Part shown: in pieces, positions 1 to 9,465 of the stretch
Layout of the letters: every line of letters begins with the position of its first letter
How positions within the stretch are numbered: position 1 is the first letter of the stretch
Assembly: GCA_965215025.1 (NCBI GenBank)
Contig: CBDCCV010000001.1
Span: forward strand, 2,046,001 to 2,110,000
Origin: CBDCCV01 sp965215025
GTDB lineage: Bacteria > Bacteroidota > Rhodothermia > Rhodothermales > Salinibacteraceae
Reading direction: 5' to 3'
DNA: 64,000 nt
The notes under the pieces: generated by a model
Database searches by the model: none
Seen by the model: only the letters and a program-made list of their open reading frames with translations
What the model was told of the DNA's origin: nothing
Made by a program: the position numbers and the translations under genes

Positions 1-80
1 CAGATGCCCATGCCCGCCCACCGGCGTCCTCTTACTGCGATTCCACAGCCCGGCAGCCGCACCCGCCGTCTGCCTCTAAG

Positions 81-107
81 CCTTCCCCTTTCCGGGAAGG
101 TTTTTTT
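81..107 (+). terminator. Rho-independent terminator upstream of carA
   Basis: A 7-bp perfect stem (CCTTCCC at 81-87 with GGGAAGG at 94-100), a 6-nt loop and seven T residues form a classic intrinsic terminator on the plus strand. It most likely ends transcription of a gene lying left of the window. It sits about 60 nt before the carA start, so an attenuator role in a carA leader is possible, but no competing antiterminator is visible. Confidence 0.8.
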
Positions 108-165
108 GTAGCTGCACGTTTTGCGCCGAAGCCCTCCTCTGCGTTCAACACCCCGAAGCCACGCC

Positions 166-1344
<1,179 letters not shown>

Positions 1345-1394
1345 CGCGTCCCCAAACCGAACGCAGAAGCAGCAGCAAAACGCAAGTCCGCAGC

Positions 1395-2240
1395 ATGTCT
1401 CTCCCGATCTTCAACCTGCCGCGTGTTCTCGCATTGCTCATGCTGGCCTTAGCTGCCAGTGCCGGGGCGCTGGCGCCGGACCTCTGCGCGCAGGACCGCC
1501 GCTCCGCCGAAGAGGACACGCAGAAGGTGTACATCGCCCCCGACGAGCCGCCCGCGCCGGTGGGCGGACGGGCGGCGCTCATGCTCAACGTGCGCTACCC
1601 AGAGGCGGCCCGCCGCGACAGCATCACCGGGCGCGTGATTGCCCGCTTCGTCGTCACGCCGGAGGGCGAGGCGGAAGACGTCAGCATCCTCAAAAAAGCG
1701 CACCCGCTCCTCGACGAAGAGGCCGCCCGCGCCATCCGGCTCACGGCGTTTGAGCCGGGCACGCTCGACGGGCAGCCCGTAGCGGCGTGGCTGACAATGC
1801 CGTTCACGTTCCAGATCCAGAACCCGAAGGCGCGCGCCTCCGAGTCCGCCTCCGGCGATCCGGCTTCGCTGGAAGCGCCAGAGGAGACCGGCGCGGAGAG
1901 GACCAGCGGCCTCGGGAAGCCAAATACGGAAACGGCTTACGACCCCGGCTTAGTGGAAGAGGAACCAGAACTGATCGGCGGCTTGCGGGGCTTGCAGCAA
2001 CAGGTGCGCTACCCCGAGGCGGCGCGCAAGGCGGAGATCGAGGGGCGCGTCGTCGTTGGGTTCATCCTCGGCAAGGACGGGCGCCCGCAGGACCTCCGCG
2101 TTGTAGAGAGCGCCGGCTACGCGCATCTGGACTGGGAGGCGTTCCGCGTCGTCAGCCAGGCGCGGTTCAAGCCTGGAAAGGTAGATGGCGAGCCGGTGCG
2201 CGTGAAGATGTCGCTGCCCATCACGTTCGCCCTGAACTGA
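1395..2240 (+). CDS. Periplasmic protein with two TonB C-terminal domains
   Basis: A 281-residue protein with an N-terminal signal sequence or membrane anchor (about residues 8-32). It contains two copies of the TonB C-terminal fold, at about 55-140 and 195-280. Each copy carries the family pattern VRYPEAAR, a GRV strand, and a late F-P-G-[KT] turn. TonB normally has one such domain after a proline-rich spacer and passes energy from ExbB/ExbD to outer-membrane receptors. Here there is no long proline spacer and no exbB or exbD nearby, so an ordinary TonB role is uncertain. A periplasmic binding or scaffold role is equally possible. It lies 50 nt after carA and may be co-transcribed with it. 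Confidence 0.8.
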   Translation: MSLPIFNLPRVLALLMLALAASAGALAPDLCAQDRRSAEEDTQKVYIAPDEPPAPVGGRAALMLNVRYPEAARRDSITGRVIARFVVTPEGEAEDVSILKKAHPLLDEEAARAIRLTAFEPGTLDGQPVAAWLTMPFTFQIQNPKARASESASGDPASLEAPEETGAERTSGLGKPNTETAYDPGLVEEEPELIGGLRGLQQQVRYPEAARKAEIEGRVVVGFILGKDGRPQDLRVVESAGYAHLDWEAFRVVSQARFKPGKVDGEPVRVKMSLPITFALN

Positions 2241-2248
2241 GGGCCGTC

Positions 2249-2422
2249 ATGCGCAACGATGAAACCATCCGAAAGGCGGTAGGGCGCACGCGAGAGAAGC
2301 GCCCGCTCCAGCAGCTTTGGGAACTGCGCGAGCGGATGCTGGCGCTGGGCGTGGACCTGAAAGCCGGGAAGGATGAACGCATTCGAAAAGCTGTTGGCCG
2401 AACTGAGCGCCGCGAGCGTTGA
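2249..2422 (+). CDS. Small hypothetical protein overlapping the nucleotidyltransferase
   Basis: A 57-residue, strongly charged frame (Arg, Lys, Glu) that starts 8 nt after the TonB-like gene and overlaps the next gene by 50 nt in another frame. I do not recognise it. The peptide begins and ends with related segments (DETIRKAVGRT and DERIRKAVGRT), which reflects a degenerate DNA duplication of about 40 bp at roughly 2258-2296 and 2372-2410. The second DNA copy is also the start of the nucleotidyltransferase gene. The arrangement recalls small partner genes of minimal nucleotidyltransferases, but the frame could also be a by-product of the duplication. Confidence 0.35.
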   Translation: MRNDETIRKAVGRTREKRPLQQLWELRERMLALGVDLKAGKDERIRKAVGRTERRER

Positions 2423-2720
2423 CTTCGTCGGCGGCGTCGGCCTGGCCGTGGCGATGGCCGGCTACGCCCGCGCCACCAAAGACGTGGATCTCCTCATCCG
2501 CGTGGTCGAAGACTTCCCGCTCGACTGCTACACGCAAATGAGCGGCTACACCTACGAAGACCTGCTGCCTTTCAGGGACGAACACGCCATCGGAGAAGCA
2601 ACAATCCGCCACCTCAACGCCGAGGGGCTGATACTGCTGAAGAAAGACTCGCTCCGCCCCGAAGACCAGCTCGACGTGCAGGCGCTGCGCGACATACAGC
2701 GCCGACAGGAAAACGGGTAA
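2373..2720 (+). CDS. Minimal nucleotidyltransferase-like protein, internally shortened
   Basis: A 115-residue protein resembling the AbiEii/MNT-type nucleotidyltransferases found in toxin-antitoxin and abortive-infection modules. The N-terminus keeps the family opening (FEKLLAEL, a GG turn, and TKDVDLL with the D-x-D-like acidic pair near residues 36-38). The C-terminus keeps TYEDLLP and the late LNAEGLILLKK helix and LDVQALRDIQ tail. About 50 residues of the usual core between these parts appear to be missing, so catalysis is doubtful. It lies 21 nt before carB. It could be a decayed remnant or a compact regulatory derivative. The family call is from recalled motifs only. Confidence 0.6.
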   Translation: MNAFEKLLAELSAASVDFVGGVGLAVAMAGYARATKDVDLLIRVVEDFPLDCYTQMSGYTYEDLLPFRDEHAIGEATIRHLNAEGLILLKKDSLRPEDQLDVQALRDIQRRQENG

Positions 2721-2741
2721 ATCCAAAATCAAAAACCTAAA

Positions 2742-5570
2742 ATGGGAAAGCGCACCGACCTCGAAACCATCCTCCTCATCGGCAGCGGCCCCATCGTGAT
2801 CGGGCAGGCGTGCGAGTTCGACTACTCCGGCACGCAGGCCGCGCGCGCGCTCCGCTCGGAGGGCTACCGCGTGGTCCTGGTCAACTCGAACCCGGCCACG
2901 ATCATGACCGACCCCATCACGGCCGATAAGGTCTACCTGCGCGACCTCACGCCGGCCTCGCTCAAGGCAATCGTCCGCGAAGAACAGCCCGACGCCGTCC
3001 TCCCCACGATGGGCGGGCAGACGGCGCTCAACCTCGCGCAGACGCTCCAGGACGAGGGCTTCTGGCAGGAAAACGGCGTCGAGGTCATCGGCGTGGACAT
3101 CGAGGCGGTGCAGGTGACCGAGGACCGCCAGCGCTTCCGCGACCTCATGGAAGAGATCGGCCTGGATCAGGGCCGCAGCCGCACGGCCAAGAGCCTCCTC
3201 GAAGCCAAAGAGGTCGCCCAGGAGCTGGGCGGCGTGCCCGTCGTCATCCGCCCGTCGTACACGCTCGGCGGCTCGGGCGGCGGCATCGTCTGGACGGCGG
3301 ACGAGTTCGAGAAAAAAGTGACGCGCGGCCTGGAGATGTCGCCCGTGCATCAGGTCCTCATCGAAGAGTGCCTGTTTGGATGGAAGGAGTTCGAGCTTGA
3401 GCTGCTGCGCGACCGCAGCGACAACGTCATCATCATCTGCTCGATTGAGAACGTGGACCCGATGGGCGTCCACACGGGCGACTCGGTGACCGTCGCCCCG
3501 CAGCAGACCTTGACCGACAAGCAGTACCAGCGGATGCGCGACGCGGCCATCCGCGCGATGCGCTCGATTGGCACGTTCGCGGGCGGGTGCAACATCCAGT
3601 TCGCCTTCGAGCCGGGCACGGGCCGCATGGTCGTCATCGAGATCAACCCGCGCGTCTCCCGAAGCTCGGCCCTCGCCTCGAAGGCCACGGGCTACCCCAT
3701 CGCCAAGGTGGCCGCGCGGCTCGCCGTCGGCTACACGCTCGACGAGCTGCCCAACGAGGTGACCGGGACGACGAGCGCGTGCTTCGAGCCGGCGCTCGAC
3801 TACGTCGTCACTAAGATCCCGCGGTTCAACTTCGAGAAGTTCGAGGGCGTGGACGAAGAACTCACCACGCAGATGAAAGCCGTCGGCGAGGTGATGGCCA
3901 TTGGGCGCACCTTCCCCGAAAGCCTCCAGAAGGCGTGGCAGAGCCTGGAGCAGGGCTACGCCGGCCTCGGCGCCGACCGGCCCGACGCCCCGCGCGAGAC
4001 CGTCCGCGAACGCCTGCGGAAGCCGTACTGGGACCGCACGCTCCAAATCCGCAACGCCTTCAAGCTCGGCGCCTCGGCGGCCGAGATCGCCGACATCTCC
4101 AAGACCGACCCGTGGTTTCTGTATCAGATCCAGAGCCTGGTTCAGCTTGAAGAAGCCATCAGCGAGCGGACGCTCGACGACCTGGAAGAGCCGTTCCTGC
4201 GCGAGGTCAAGCGCCACGGCTTCTCCGATCATCAGATCGCCTACCTCCTCGAAGGCGACGCCATGGAAGATGACGTGCGCGCCCGCCGCAAAGAGATGGG
4301 TATCACGCCGTCGTATCAGCTTGTGGACACGTGCGCGGGCGAGTTCCCGGCTGAGACGCCGTACTTCTACTCGACCTACGAGACGGCCACGGAGAGCGAG
4401 GTGAGCGACAAGAAAAAGATCCTCATCCTAGGCAGCGGCCCGAACCGGATCGGGCAGGGCATCGAGTTCGACTACTCGTGCGTGCACGGCGTGCGCGCCG
4501 CGCGCGAGATGGGCTACGAGGCCATCATGGTCAACTGCAACCCGGAGACGGTCTCCACCGACTTCGACGTGGCCGACAAGCTCTACTTCGAGCCGGTGTT
4601 CTGGGAGCGCGTCCTCGACATCGTCGAGCACGAGGGGCCGGAGGGCGTCATTTTGCAGCTTGGCGGGCAGACGGCCTTGAAGCTGGCCGAGCGGTTCTTG
4701 GAGCGCGGCATCCGCATCTACGGCACGGCCTACGAGATGATGGACTTGGCCGAAGACCGCGGCAAGTTCTCCGATCTCCTGAAGGAATTGGAGATTCCCT
4801 TCGCCCCATACGGCATGGCGCGCACGGCGGAGGAGGCCGTCGAGACCTCCGAGCGCATCGGCTACCCGATTCTTGTGCGGCCGAGCTACGTCCTGGGCGG
4901 GCAGGGGATGCGCATCGCCATCAACAAAGAAGAGGTCGAGCGCTACGTCTCGGACATCCTCGCGCTCCTGCCCGGCAACGAGATCCTCCTGGACCGCTTC
5001 TTAGAAAACGCCATCGAGGTGGACGTGGACGCCGTTGCGGACGGCGAGGACGTGTGGATCGCCGGCATCATGCAGCACATCGAGCCGGCGGGCGTGCACT
5101 CGGGCGACTCGACAGCCGTCTTGCCGCCGTTCTCGCTCTCCGAGGAGGTGCAGCAGACGATCCGCCGCTACGTGAAGGAGATCGCCCGGCGCCTGGACGT
5201 GGTGGGGCTGATGAACGTGCAGCTGGCTGTGCAGGGCACGAACGTCTACGTCATCGAGGCGAACCCGCGCGCCTCGCGCACGGTGCCGTTCGTGGCGAAG
5301 GCGACGGGCATCCCCGTGGCCGCCATCGCCACGAAAGTGATGCTCGGCGAAAAGCTGAGCACGTTCCGCGAGCGCGGTGATCTGGAATCGTCACTCACGG
5401 GTTTCGCTATCAAAGAGCCGGTGTTCTCGTGGGACAAGTTCCCTGAGGTGCCCAAAGAACTCGGCCCGGAGATGAAGTCCACAGGCGAGGCCATCGCCTT
5501 TGTGGAAAACCTGACGGACGAGCACTTCAGCCGGCCGTACGAAATGAGAAACCTGTACCTCTCACGCTAA
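2742..5570 (+). CDS. carB: Carbamoyl-phosphate synthase large subunit, short form
   Basis: This is the synthetase subunit that makes carbamoyl phosphate from bicarbonate, ammonia from CarA and two ATP. The protein shows the usual internal duplication: an N-terminal half opening with LIGSGPIVIGQACEFDYSG and a C-terminal half from about residue 555 with ILGSGPNRIGQGIEFDYS. Each half has an ATP-grasp domain and EANPR/EINPR metal-binding motifs. It ends after 942 residues, just past GPEMKSTGE, and so lacks the roughly 130-residue MGS-like allosteric domain found in the 1073-residue E. coli enzyme. Control by UMP and ornithine through that domain must therefore be absent. Both catalytic halves look intact. 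Confidence 0.95.
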   Translation: MGKRTDLETILLIGSGPIVIGQACEFDYSGTQAARALRSEGYRVVLVNSNPATIMTDPITADKVYLRDLTPASLKAIVREEQPDAVLPTMGGQTALNLAQTLQDEGFWQENGVEVIGVDIEAVQVTEDRQRFRDLMEEIGLDQGRSRTAKSLLEAKEVAQELGGVPVVIRPSYTLGGSGGGIVWTADEFEKKVTRGLEMSPVHQVLIEECLFGWKEFELELLRDRSDNVIIICSIENVDPMGVHTGDSVTVAPQQTLTDKQYQRMRDAAIRAMRSIGTFAGGCNIQFAFEPGTGRMVVIEINPRVSRSSALASKATGYPIAKVAARLAVGYTLDELPNEVTGTTSACFEPALDYVVTKIPRFNFEKFEGVDEELTTQMKAVGEVMAIGRTFPESLQKAWQSLEQGYAGLGADRPDAPRETVRERLRKPYWDRTLQIRNAFKLGASAAEIADISKTDPWFLYQIQSLVQLEEAISERTLDDLEEPFLREVKRHGFSDHQIAYLLEGDAMEDDVRARRKEMGITPSYQLVDTCAGEFPAETPYFYSTYETATESEVSDKKKILILGSGPNRIGQGIEFDYSCVHGVRAAREMGYEAIMVNCNPETVSTDFDVADKLYFEPVFWERVLDIVEHEGPEGVILQLGGQTALKLAERFLERGIRIYGTAYEMMDLAEDRGKFSDLLKELEIPFAPYGMARTAEEAVETSERIGYPILVRPSYVLGGQGMRIAINKEEVERYVSDILALLPGNEILLDRFLENAIEVDVDAVADGEDVWIAGIMQHIEPAGVHSGDSTAVLPPFSLSEEVQQTIRRYVKEIARRLDVVGLMNVQLAVQGTNVYVIEANPRASRTVPFVAKATGIPVAAIATKVMLGEKLSTFRERGDLESSLTGFAIKEPVFSWDKFPEVPKELGPEMKSTGEAIAFVENLTDEHFSRPYEMRNLYLSR

Positions 5571-5593
5571 ACTTTCACCGAACCGAAAACGCA

Positions 5594-6058
5594 ATGGAAG
5601 AAGTAGTACGCTTTGTCACGGATGCGCTGGCTTTGGGAGCAGCCGCGTCGCTGAAGACAGCAGCCTCCGAAGCTGTCAAAGACTTATACGGCAAGTCTAA
5701 GACGTATCTCACGCGCACGTATCCATCTGTGGACCTGGCTCCTCTGGAAAAGAAGCCGGAGTCGAAGGCGAAGCAAGCATCGGTGCAGGAGGATCTTGAG
5801 GAAGCGGGGGCAGGCGGTGATGAGGAACTGCTGACGCTGGCGAGAAACCTCCTTGAAGTCGTCGAGAAGCACGATGTGAAAGTAGCAGAAGCGATGGGCG
5901 TTGACCTTGAGGAAGTAAAGGCGAGGGGTCTGCGCGTGAGGGAAGTCGATTCCGAGGGAACGGGAGTTAAGGTTAAAAGAAGCGAGTTCGAGGGCGACAT
6001 TGACATTGAGGGAGTGCGCACGGGACGGAGGGGCAGGGAAAACCCTCCGAAGCGGTAG
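5594..6058 (+). CDS. Small helical partner protein of the STAND ATPase
   Basis: A 154-residue protein with a hydrophobic/amphipathic N-terminal helix (about residues 5-40), a charged middle (VDLAPLEKKPESKAK, 46-60), a helix-rich centre (DEELLTLARNLLEVVEKH) and a beta-like C-terminus (FEGDIDIEGVRTG). I recall similar small proteins beside, or fused to, NTPase/TPR proteins in cyanobacteria and related bacteria, but I cannot name a characterised family. It starts 23 nt after carB and stops 3 nt before an ATG (6062) that probably began the STAND gene, so the two form a unit. A sensor or effector accessory of that ATPase is plausible but unproven. Confidence 0.6.
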   Translation: MEEVVRFVTDALALGAAASLKTAASEAVKDLYGKSKTYLTRTYPSVDLAPLEKKPESKAKQASVQEDLEEAGAGGDEELLTLARNLLEVVEKHDVKVAEAMGVDLEEVKARGLRVREVDSEGTGVKVKRSEFEGDIDIEGVRTGRRGRENPPKR

Positions 6059-6189
6059 GACATGGCCGCAGTTCTACCGCCAGCAGTTCCAGTGCGGTTG
6101 CATTTACCGACAGTCCCGTAGGCGGCGACGCGCACATCAGCGTCAATCAGTACTTTGATGGCGGAAGTGAAAAACCGCTCTTCATAGGC

Positions 6190-8262
6190 GTGCCGCCCAA
6201 GCCTGACACGCTCACTGAGCGCGGTGAACTCATAAAGCGTCTGGCCGAGTGCTTGGCCGGGGATGGCTCTGCACTTTCCCTCACAGGTCTGCCGGGCGTA
6301 GGAAAAACAGCATTGGCTGCGGCGCTCGCCTACCATCCGGCGGTCGCGGACCATTTCAAGGACGGCGTGTTGTGGGCAGGCTTAGGCCGTCAGCCCGACG
6401 CAGTGAGCGCCGTTACGAGGTGGGCCGAGGCGCTGGGCCGGGACGTAAGCCGTTTGGCTGACATCGAAGAGCGCGCGCAGGCCGTCCGCGATGCCATCGG
6501 CCATCGCCGTGTGCTGTTGGTCGTTGACGATGTTTGGGAGGCGGACTTGGCAGATGCGCTGCGGTGCGGCGGACCTAACTGCTGTCATCTTCTAACGACG
6601 AGAGACGAGGGCGTCGCGCGGGCATTCTCTGGGGTGGCGGTTGAGAAGCTACCTGAGCTTTCACATGATGCAGCGCTGCAAATGCTTTCGGAAATGGCGC
6701 CGGAGGCCCATGCGGCTGATCCTGATGCGTTCGGCGAGTTGACCAAGTCAGTCGGCGGCCTGCCCCTGGCCCTGAAGCTGTTGGGAGGGTATTTGGCCTT
6801 GCCGCGACACAGCCACTTTGCTAACCTGAGCGCCGAGGCTCTATCGGAGATGATGAATCCGGCGCGGCGTCTTCAACTCGCAAGCAGGCGCCTCGGCGCG
6901 CGCGAGGGCAAAAATATCACGCTGGAAGACACGGTAAGGCTCAGTGTGGAAAGCCTACCGGAGAAGGCCCAGCGGGCGTTTCATGCCGTGGGCGCATTCG
7001 CACCGAAGCCGGAAGGGTTCAGCCGCGAGGCGGCAGAAACGGTGACCGGAGCCAGCGCCTCGACGCTGGCTCAGCTCGCAGGGCGAAACCTGATCGAAGT
7101 CGCGGAAGGGGAGCGCCTCGCAATTCACCAAGTGCTCGCCGACGTGGCGAGACAGGAAACGCCGGAGGAGGCATTCAGACGCCATGCGCGGTATTACTTC
7201 GACTTAATCGACCGCGATAGAGACAACTGGAAGCAGATAGAGGCTGTCTACGGACAGGCGAAGTGGGCGTGGAGAAGCCTGCCGGAAGGCCAGACGGTTC
7301 TCGACTTCGTGTTTGCCTTGCGCTTCTTTCAAGAACGGCGTGGCTTGTGGAAGGAGGAGCTGGGGTGGGCAAAACGTGGAGAAGACGTGGCTCGTGTCGT
7401 CGGCGGCAACACGTACCTGCCAACGATGATTAACCGCCAGGGTTTGATCTACAAGCGTTGGGGTGATTATGACGTCGCCTTGGAGCGCTTCAACGCCGCT
7501 CTCAATAAAGCGAAGCAGACAGGCTACTGGCCTGGCGTGGCGGGGGCACTCGGTAACATCGGCGTAGTGCACGACGCGCTGGGCAGATATCCAGTGGCTT
7601 GGGATTACTATCAGCAGTCTGCGGAAAGGTGGAAGGTGATCGTCGAGAATTTTCCTGACCCCAACAACGAGCACAGGCGTGCCTATGCCGACGCTGTCCA
7701 CAACATCGGTGCTCTGGGCCTCGACGCCGGGTTTATGAGTCCAAAGGAAGCTCTGCCCCCTCTTCGGGAATCTTTGCGGATACGCAAAAATGTATGTGAC
7801 TTCGCTGGACAGGCGAGGTCATACACGAGTATAGGCAAGGCGTACGAAGCGCTGGAACGGTGGGGGGAAGCTCTCAAGCGCTACCGCTCTGCCTGGCAGA
7901 TACAGGATAAGCAGGGCAACCGGGCTGAGGTAGCTGTGGCCCTCGGCGACATAGCCGTGGCACTTTGCAAAATGGCAGGCAAGATGGAGGGCACGCGCCG
8001 CGAAGAACGAGTTGCCAAAGCGCTGGGGAGAATCGAGGAAGCCTTGTCGTTCCTTCCTTTGCTACGAAACACGGGTGATCTGCCAAACGAGCGAAACATA
8101 CGCCGTGCAGCCTCCCTCGTTTACTGCGCACAGGAAAAGCTTGACGAGGCTCTGCCTCATTTAAGACGAGTCGTAGAGATCAACAAACAGGTTCCGCATC
8201 CTCAAGCAGAGCGAGACAAAGCTTGGCTGGAAAAGTTGGTTGCGATGCAAGGCACACCCTGA
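6190..8262 (+). CDS. NB-ARC/TPR STAND ATPase, candidate defence sensor
   Basis: A 690-residue signal-transduction ATPase. From GTG 6190 the protein shows Walker A GLPGVGKT (residues 33-40), Walker B LLVVDDVW (109-116), an LLTTRD sensor motif (134-139) and GLPL (190-193), all typical of NB-ARC. A winged-helix region follows to about 330, and then TPR-like repeats to the end, for example GDYDVALERFNAALNKA and ERWGEALKRYRSA. Such proteins oligomerise after ligand binding, and many bacterial ones trigger antiphage responses. The 5' end is odd. ATG 6062 is in another frame and stops at 6120, while the STAND frame stays open from 6010 with protein-like sequence (HISVNQYFDGG). A frameshift near 6062-6118 is therefore likely. 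No obvious toxic effector domain is fused to it. Confidence 0.8.
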   Translation: MPPKPDTLTERGELIKRLAECLAGDGSALSLTGLPGVGKTALAAALAYHPAVADHFKDGVLWAGLGRQPDAVSAVTRWAEALGRDVSRLADIEERAQAVRDAIGHRRVLLVVDDVWEADLADALRCGGPNCCHLLTTRDEGVARAFSGVAVEKLPELSHDAALQMLSEMAPEAHAADPDAFGELTKSVGGLPLALKLLGGYLALPRHSHFANLSAEALSEMMNPARRLQLASRRLGAREGKNITLEDTVRLSVESLPEKAQRAFHAVGAFAPKPEGFSREAAETVTGASASTLAQLAGRNLIEVAEGERLAIHQVLADVARQETPEEAFRRHARYYFDLIDRDRDNWKQIEAVYGQAKWAWRSLPEGQTVLDFVFALRFFQERRGLWKEELGWAKRGEDVARVVGGNTYLPTMINRQGLIYKRWGDYDVALERFNAALNKAKQTGYWPGVAGALGNIGVVHDALGRYPVAWDYYQQSAERWKVIVENFPDPNNEHRRAYADAVHNIGALGLDAGFMSPKEALPPLRESLRIRKNVCDFAGQARSYTSIGKAYEALERWGEALKRYRSAWQIQDKQGNRAEVAVALGDIAVALCKMAGKMEGTRREERVAKALGRIEEALSFLPLLRNTGDLPNERNIRRAASLVYCAQEKLDEALPHLRRVVEINKQVPHPQAERDKAWLEKLVAMQGTP

Positions 8263-8417
8263 TGGTACCTGTCAGGCGTTCGGTTTCGGACTTCCGGCAC
8301 GGACTAATCCCGCTGCCTGTTCGAGTATGGAATCGCCCCGACCGTGAGATGCGCAACCCGTACTGCGCGCGCCGAGTTCAGAGTCCCACACGCGAGGCAA
8401 CAGAGCAGGAGGCGATA

Positions 8418-8651
8418 GTGGACATCCAGGAAAAGACGCTGGCTCAGAAGATCGAGAGCTTGCCGCCACACTTGCAGCGCGAGGTCAAGGACTTCGTAGA
8501 CTTCCTGCGCAAGCGACACGAACCGGCGGAGCCTGACCGCACGCTTACTCAAAGCTGGGCTGGCGCGCTGAGCCACCTGAAAGACAAATATACGTCCGTC
8601 GAGTTGCAGCACAAAGCTTCCGAGTGGCGGGAAGAGGCCGCGCGGGATTGA
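8418..8651 (+). CDS. DUF2281-like orphan antitoxin-type protein
   Basis: A 77-residue protein with the DUF2281 layout: an N-terminal helix LAQKIESLPPHLQREVKDFVDFL followed by a C-terminal SWAGALSHLKDKYTSVELQHKA segment. Members are often found as small antitoxin-like genes beside toxins or as solitary copies. I chose GTG 8418 because a perfect AGGAGG lies 5 nt upstream (8407-8412). Homology also starts there and not at upstream codons. Strong Shine-Dalgarno sites are scarce elsewhere in this window, which fits recent acquisition. No toxin gene is next to it, so I call it an orphan. It lies 155 nt after the STAND ATPase. Confidence 0.65.
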   Translation: MDIQEKTLAQKIESLPPHLQREVKDFVDFLRKRHEPAEPDRTLTQSWAGALSHLKDKYTSVELQHKASEWREEAARD

Positions 8652-8712
8652 AGTGTTTGCTCGCTGCGTGATCTCAAACCGAATATCCTTTTTCGACTCA
8701 GCACACGCCGCC

Positions 8713-9429
8713 ATGAACGCCACACTGCCACGACTCACATTCGCTGCGCTCACGGCTGTTGCGTTTCTGGCCAGGCCCGCGCAGGCGCAGTTCGCCGATG
8801 CTCCGGCCCCCATCGGCCTCGCTGCCGAGCGCGCTTTCGGCGAGAGCCAGAGCCTGCTGATGCAGTCGCGGCCCGGCTACGCGGCGCAGCAAGAGCGGGC
8901 GCGGCCTCGGTTCTGGCGGCTGGCCGGCTACGGGACGCTCGGCGCCGGGGCCGGGGCGGGCGTGCTTCTGCTCCTGGCCGATCCGCTGCGCGAGGCGTTG
9001 GAAGACGACCGCCCCGCGCGCCGCGAGGACGAGATCGGGGAGGCCGCCGCGCTTTTATACCTCTTGCCATGGATCGGCGGAGTGACGGGGACGCTCGCGG
9101 CGGCGCGCGATCCGCTAAGGGACGGCCCCTCGCTGCTCGCCGTGGGCGGGACGAGCTTTTTCGCGAGTCTTCTCGGCGTCGGGTTGGGGGTGGTCGTTTT
9201 CGGGCCGGGCAGCGACGTGGGCATCGCACTCGGGTTTGCGGCGGGGGCGGGCACCGGGGCGGCACTGGGCTACCTCGCGGCCTATCGGCAGGCGCATCGC
9301 GGCGCAGCCGGGGCAAGCTTACTGAGCGTGGAGGACGGGCGGTGGCGCCTCGGCGTGCCGGCGGTGCGGCTCTTGCGCGGCCCGGTGCGTTCGGCGCGCG
9401 CGGTTTCGCTGCTGCGCGTGCGGCTCTGA
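8713..9429 (+). CDS. Hypothetical exported membrane protein
   Basis: A 238-residue protein with a signal peptide (about residues 1-25, ending ARPAQAQ). Three or four glycine/alanine-rich hydrophobic stretches follow, near 70-90, 115-135, 145-165 and 170-190. The last includes GFAAGAGTGAALGYLAAY, which resembles glycine-zipper segments of small envelope proteins. The C-terminus is basic. I do not recognise a family. ATG 8713 gives the complete signal sequence. The gene precedes the YihY-like gene by 36 nt on the same strand and could be co-transcribed with it. Confidence 0.6.
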   Translation: MNATLPRLTFAALTAVAFLARPAQAQFADAPAPIGLAAERAFGESQSLLMQSRPGYAAQQERARPRFWRLAGYGTLGAGAGAGVLLLLADPLREALEDDRPARREDEIGEAAALLYLLPWIGGVTGTLAAARDPLRDGPSLLAVGGTSFFASLLGVGLGVVVFGPGSDVGIALGFAAGAGTGAALGYLAAYRQAHRGAAGASLLSVEDGRWRLGVPAVRLLRGPVRSARAVSLLRVRL

Positions 9430-9465
9430 GCATCTCCAAGGCAACACCAAGCAGGCTGGCAAAGG

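Noticed and set aside
81..165. Pyrimidine-responsive attenuator before carA
   Set aside because: The hairpin is a good terminator, but no antiterminator, leader peptide or protein-binding loop is visible, so an ordinary terminator of an upstream gene is the simpler reading.
2247..4232. Long open frame antisense to carB
   Set aside because: It mirrors the GC-biased third positions of carB, has low-complexity Arg/Ala/Leu/Asp-rich composition and no recognisable domain.
6062..6120. Programmed -1 frameshift site in the STAND gene
   Set aside because: No heptamer slippery sequence is present near the frame change, so a mutation, read error or downstream start is more likely.
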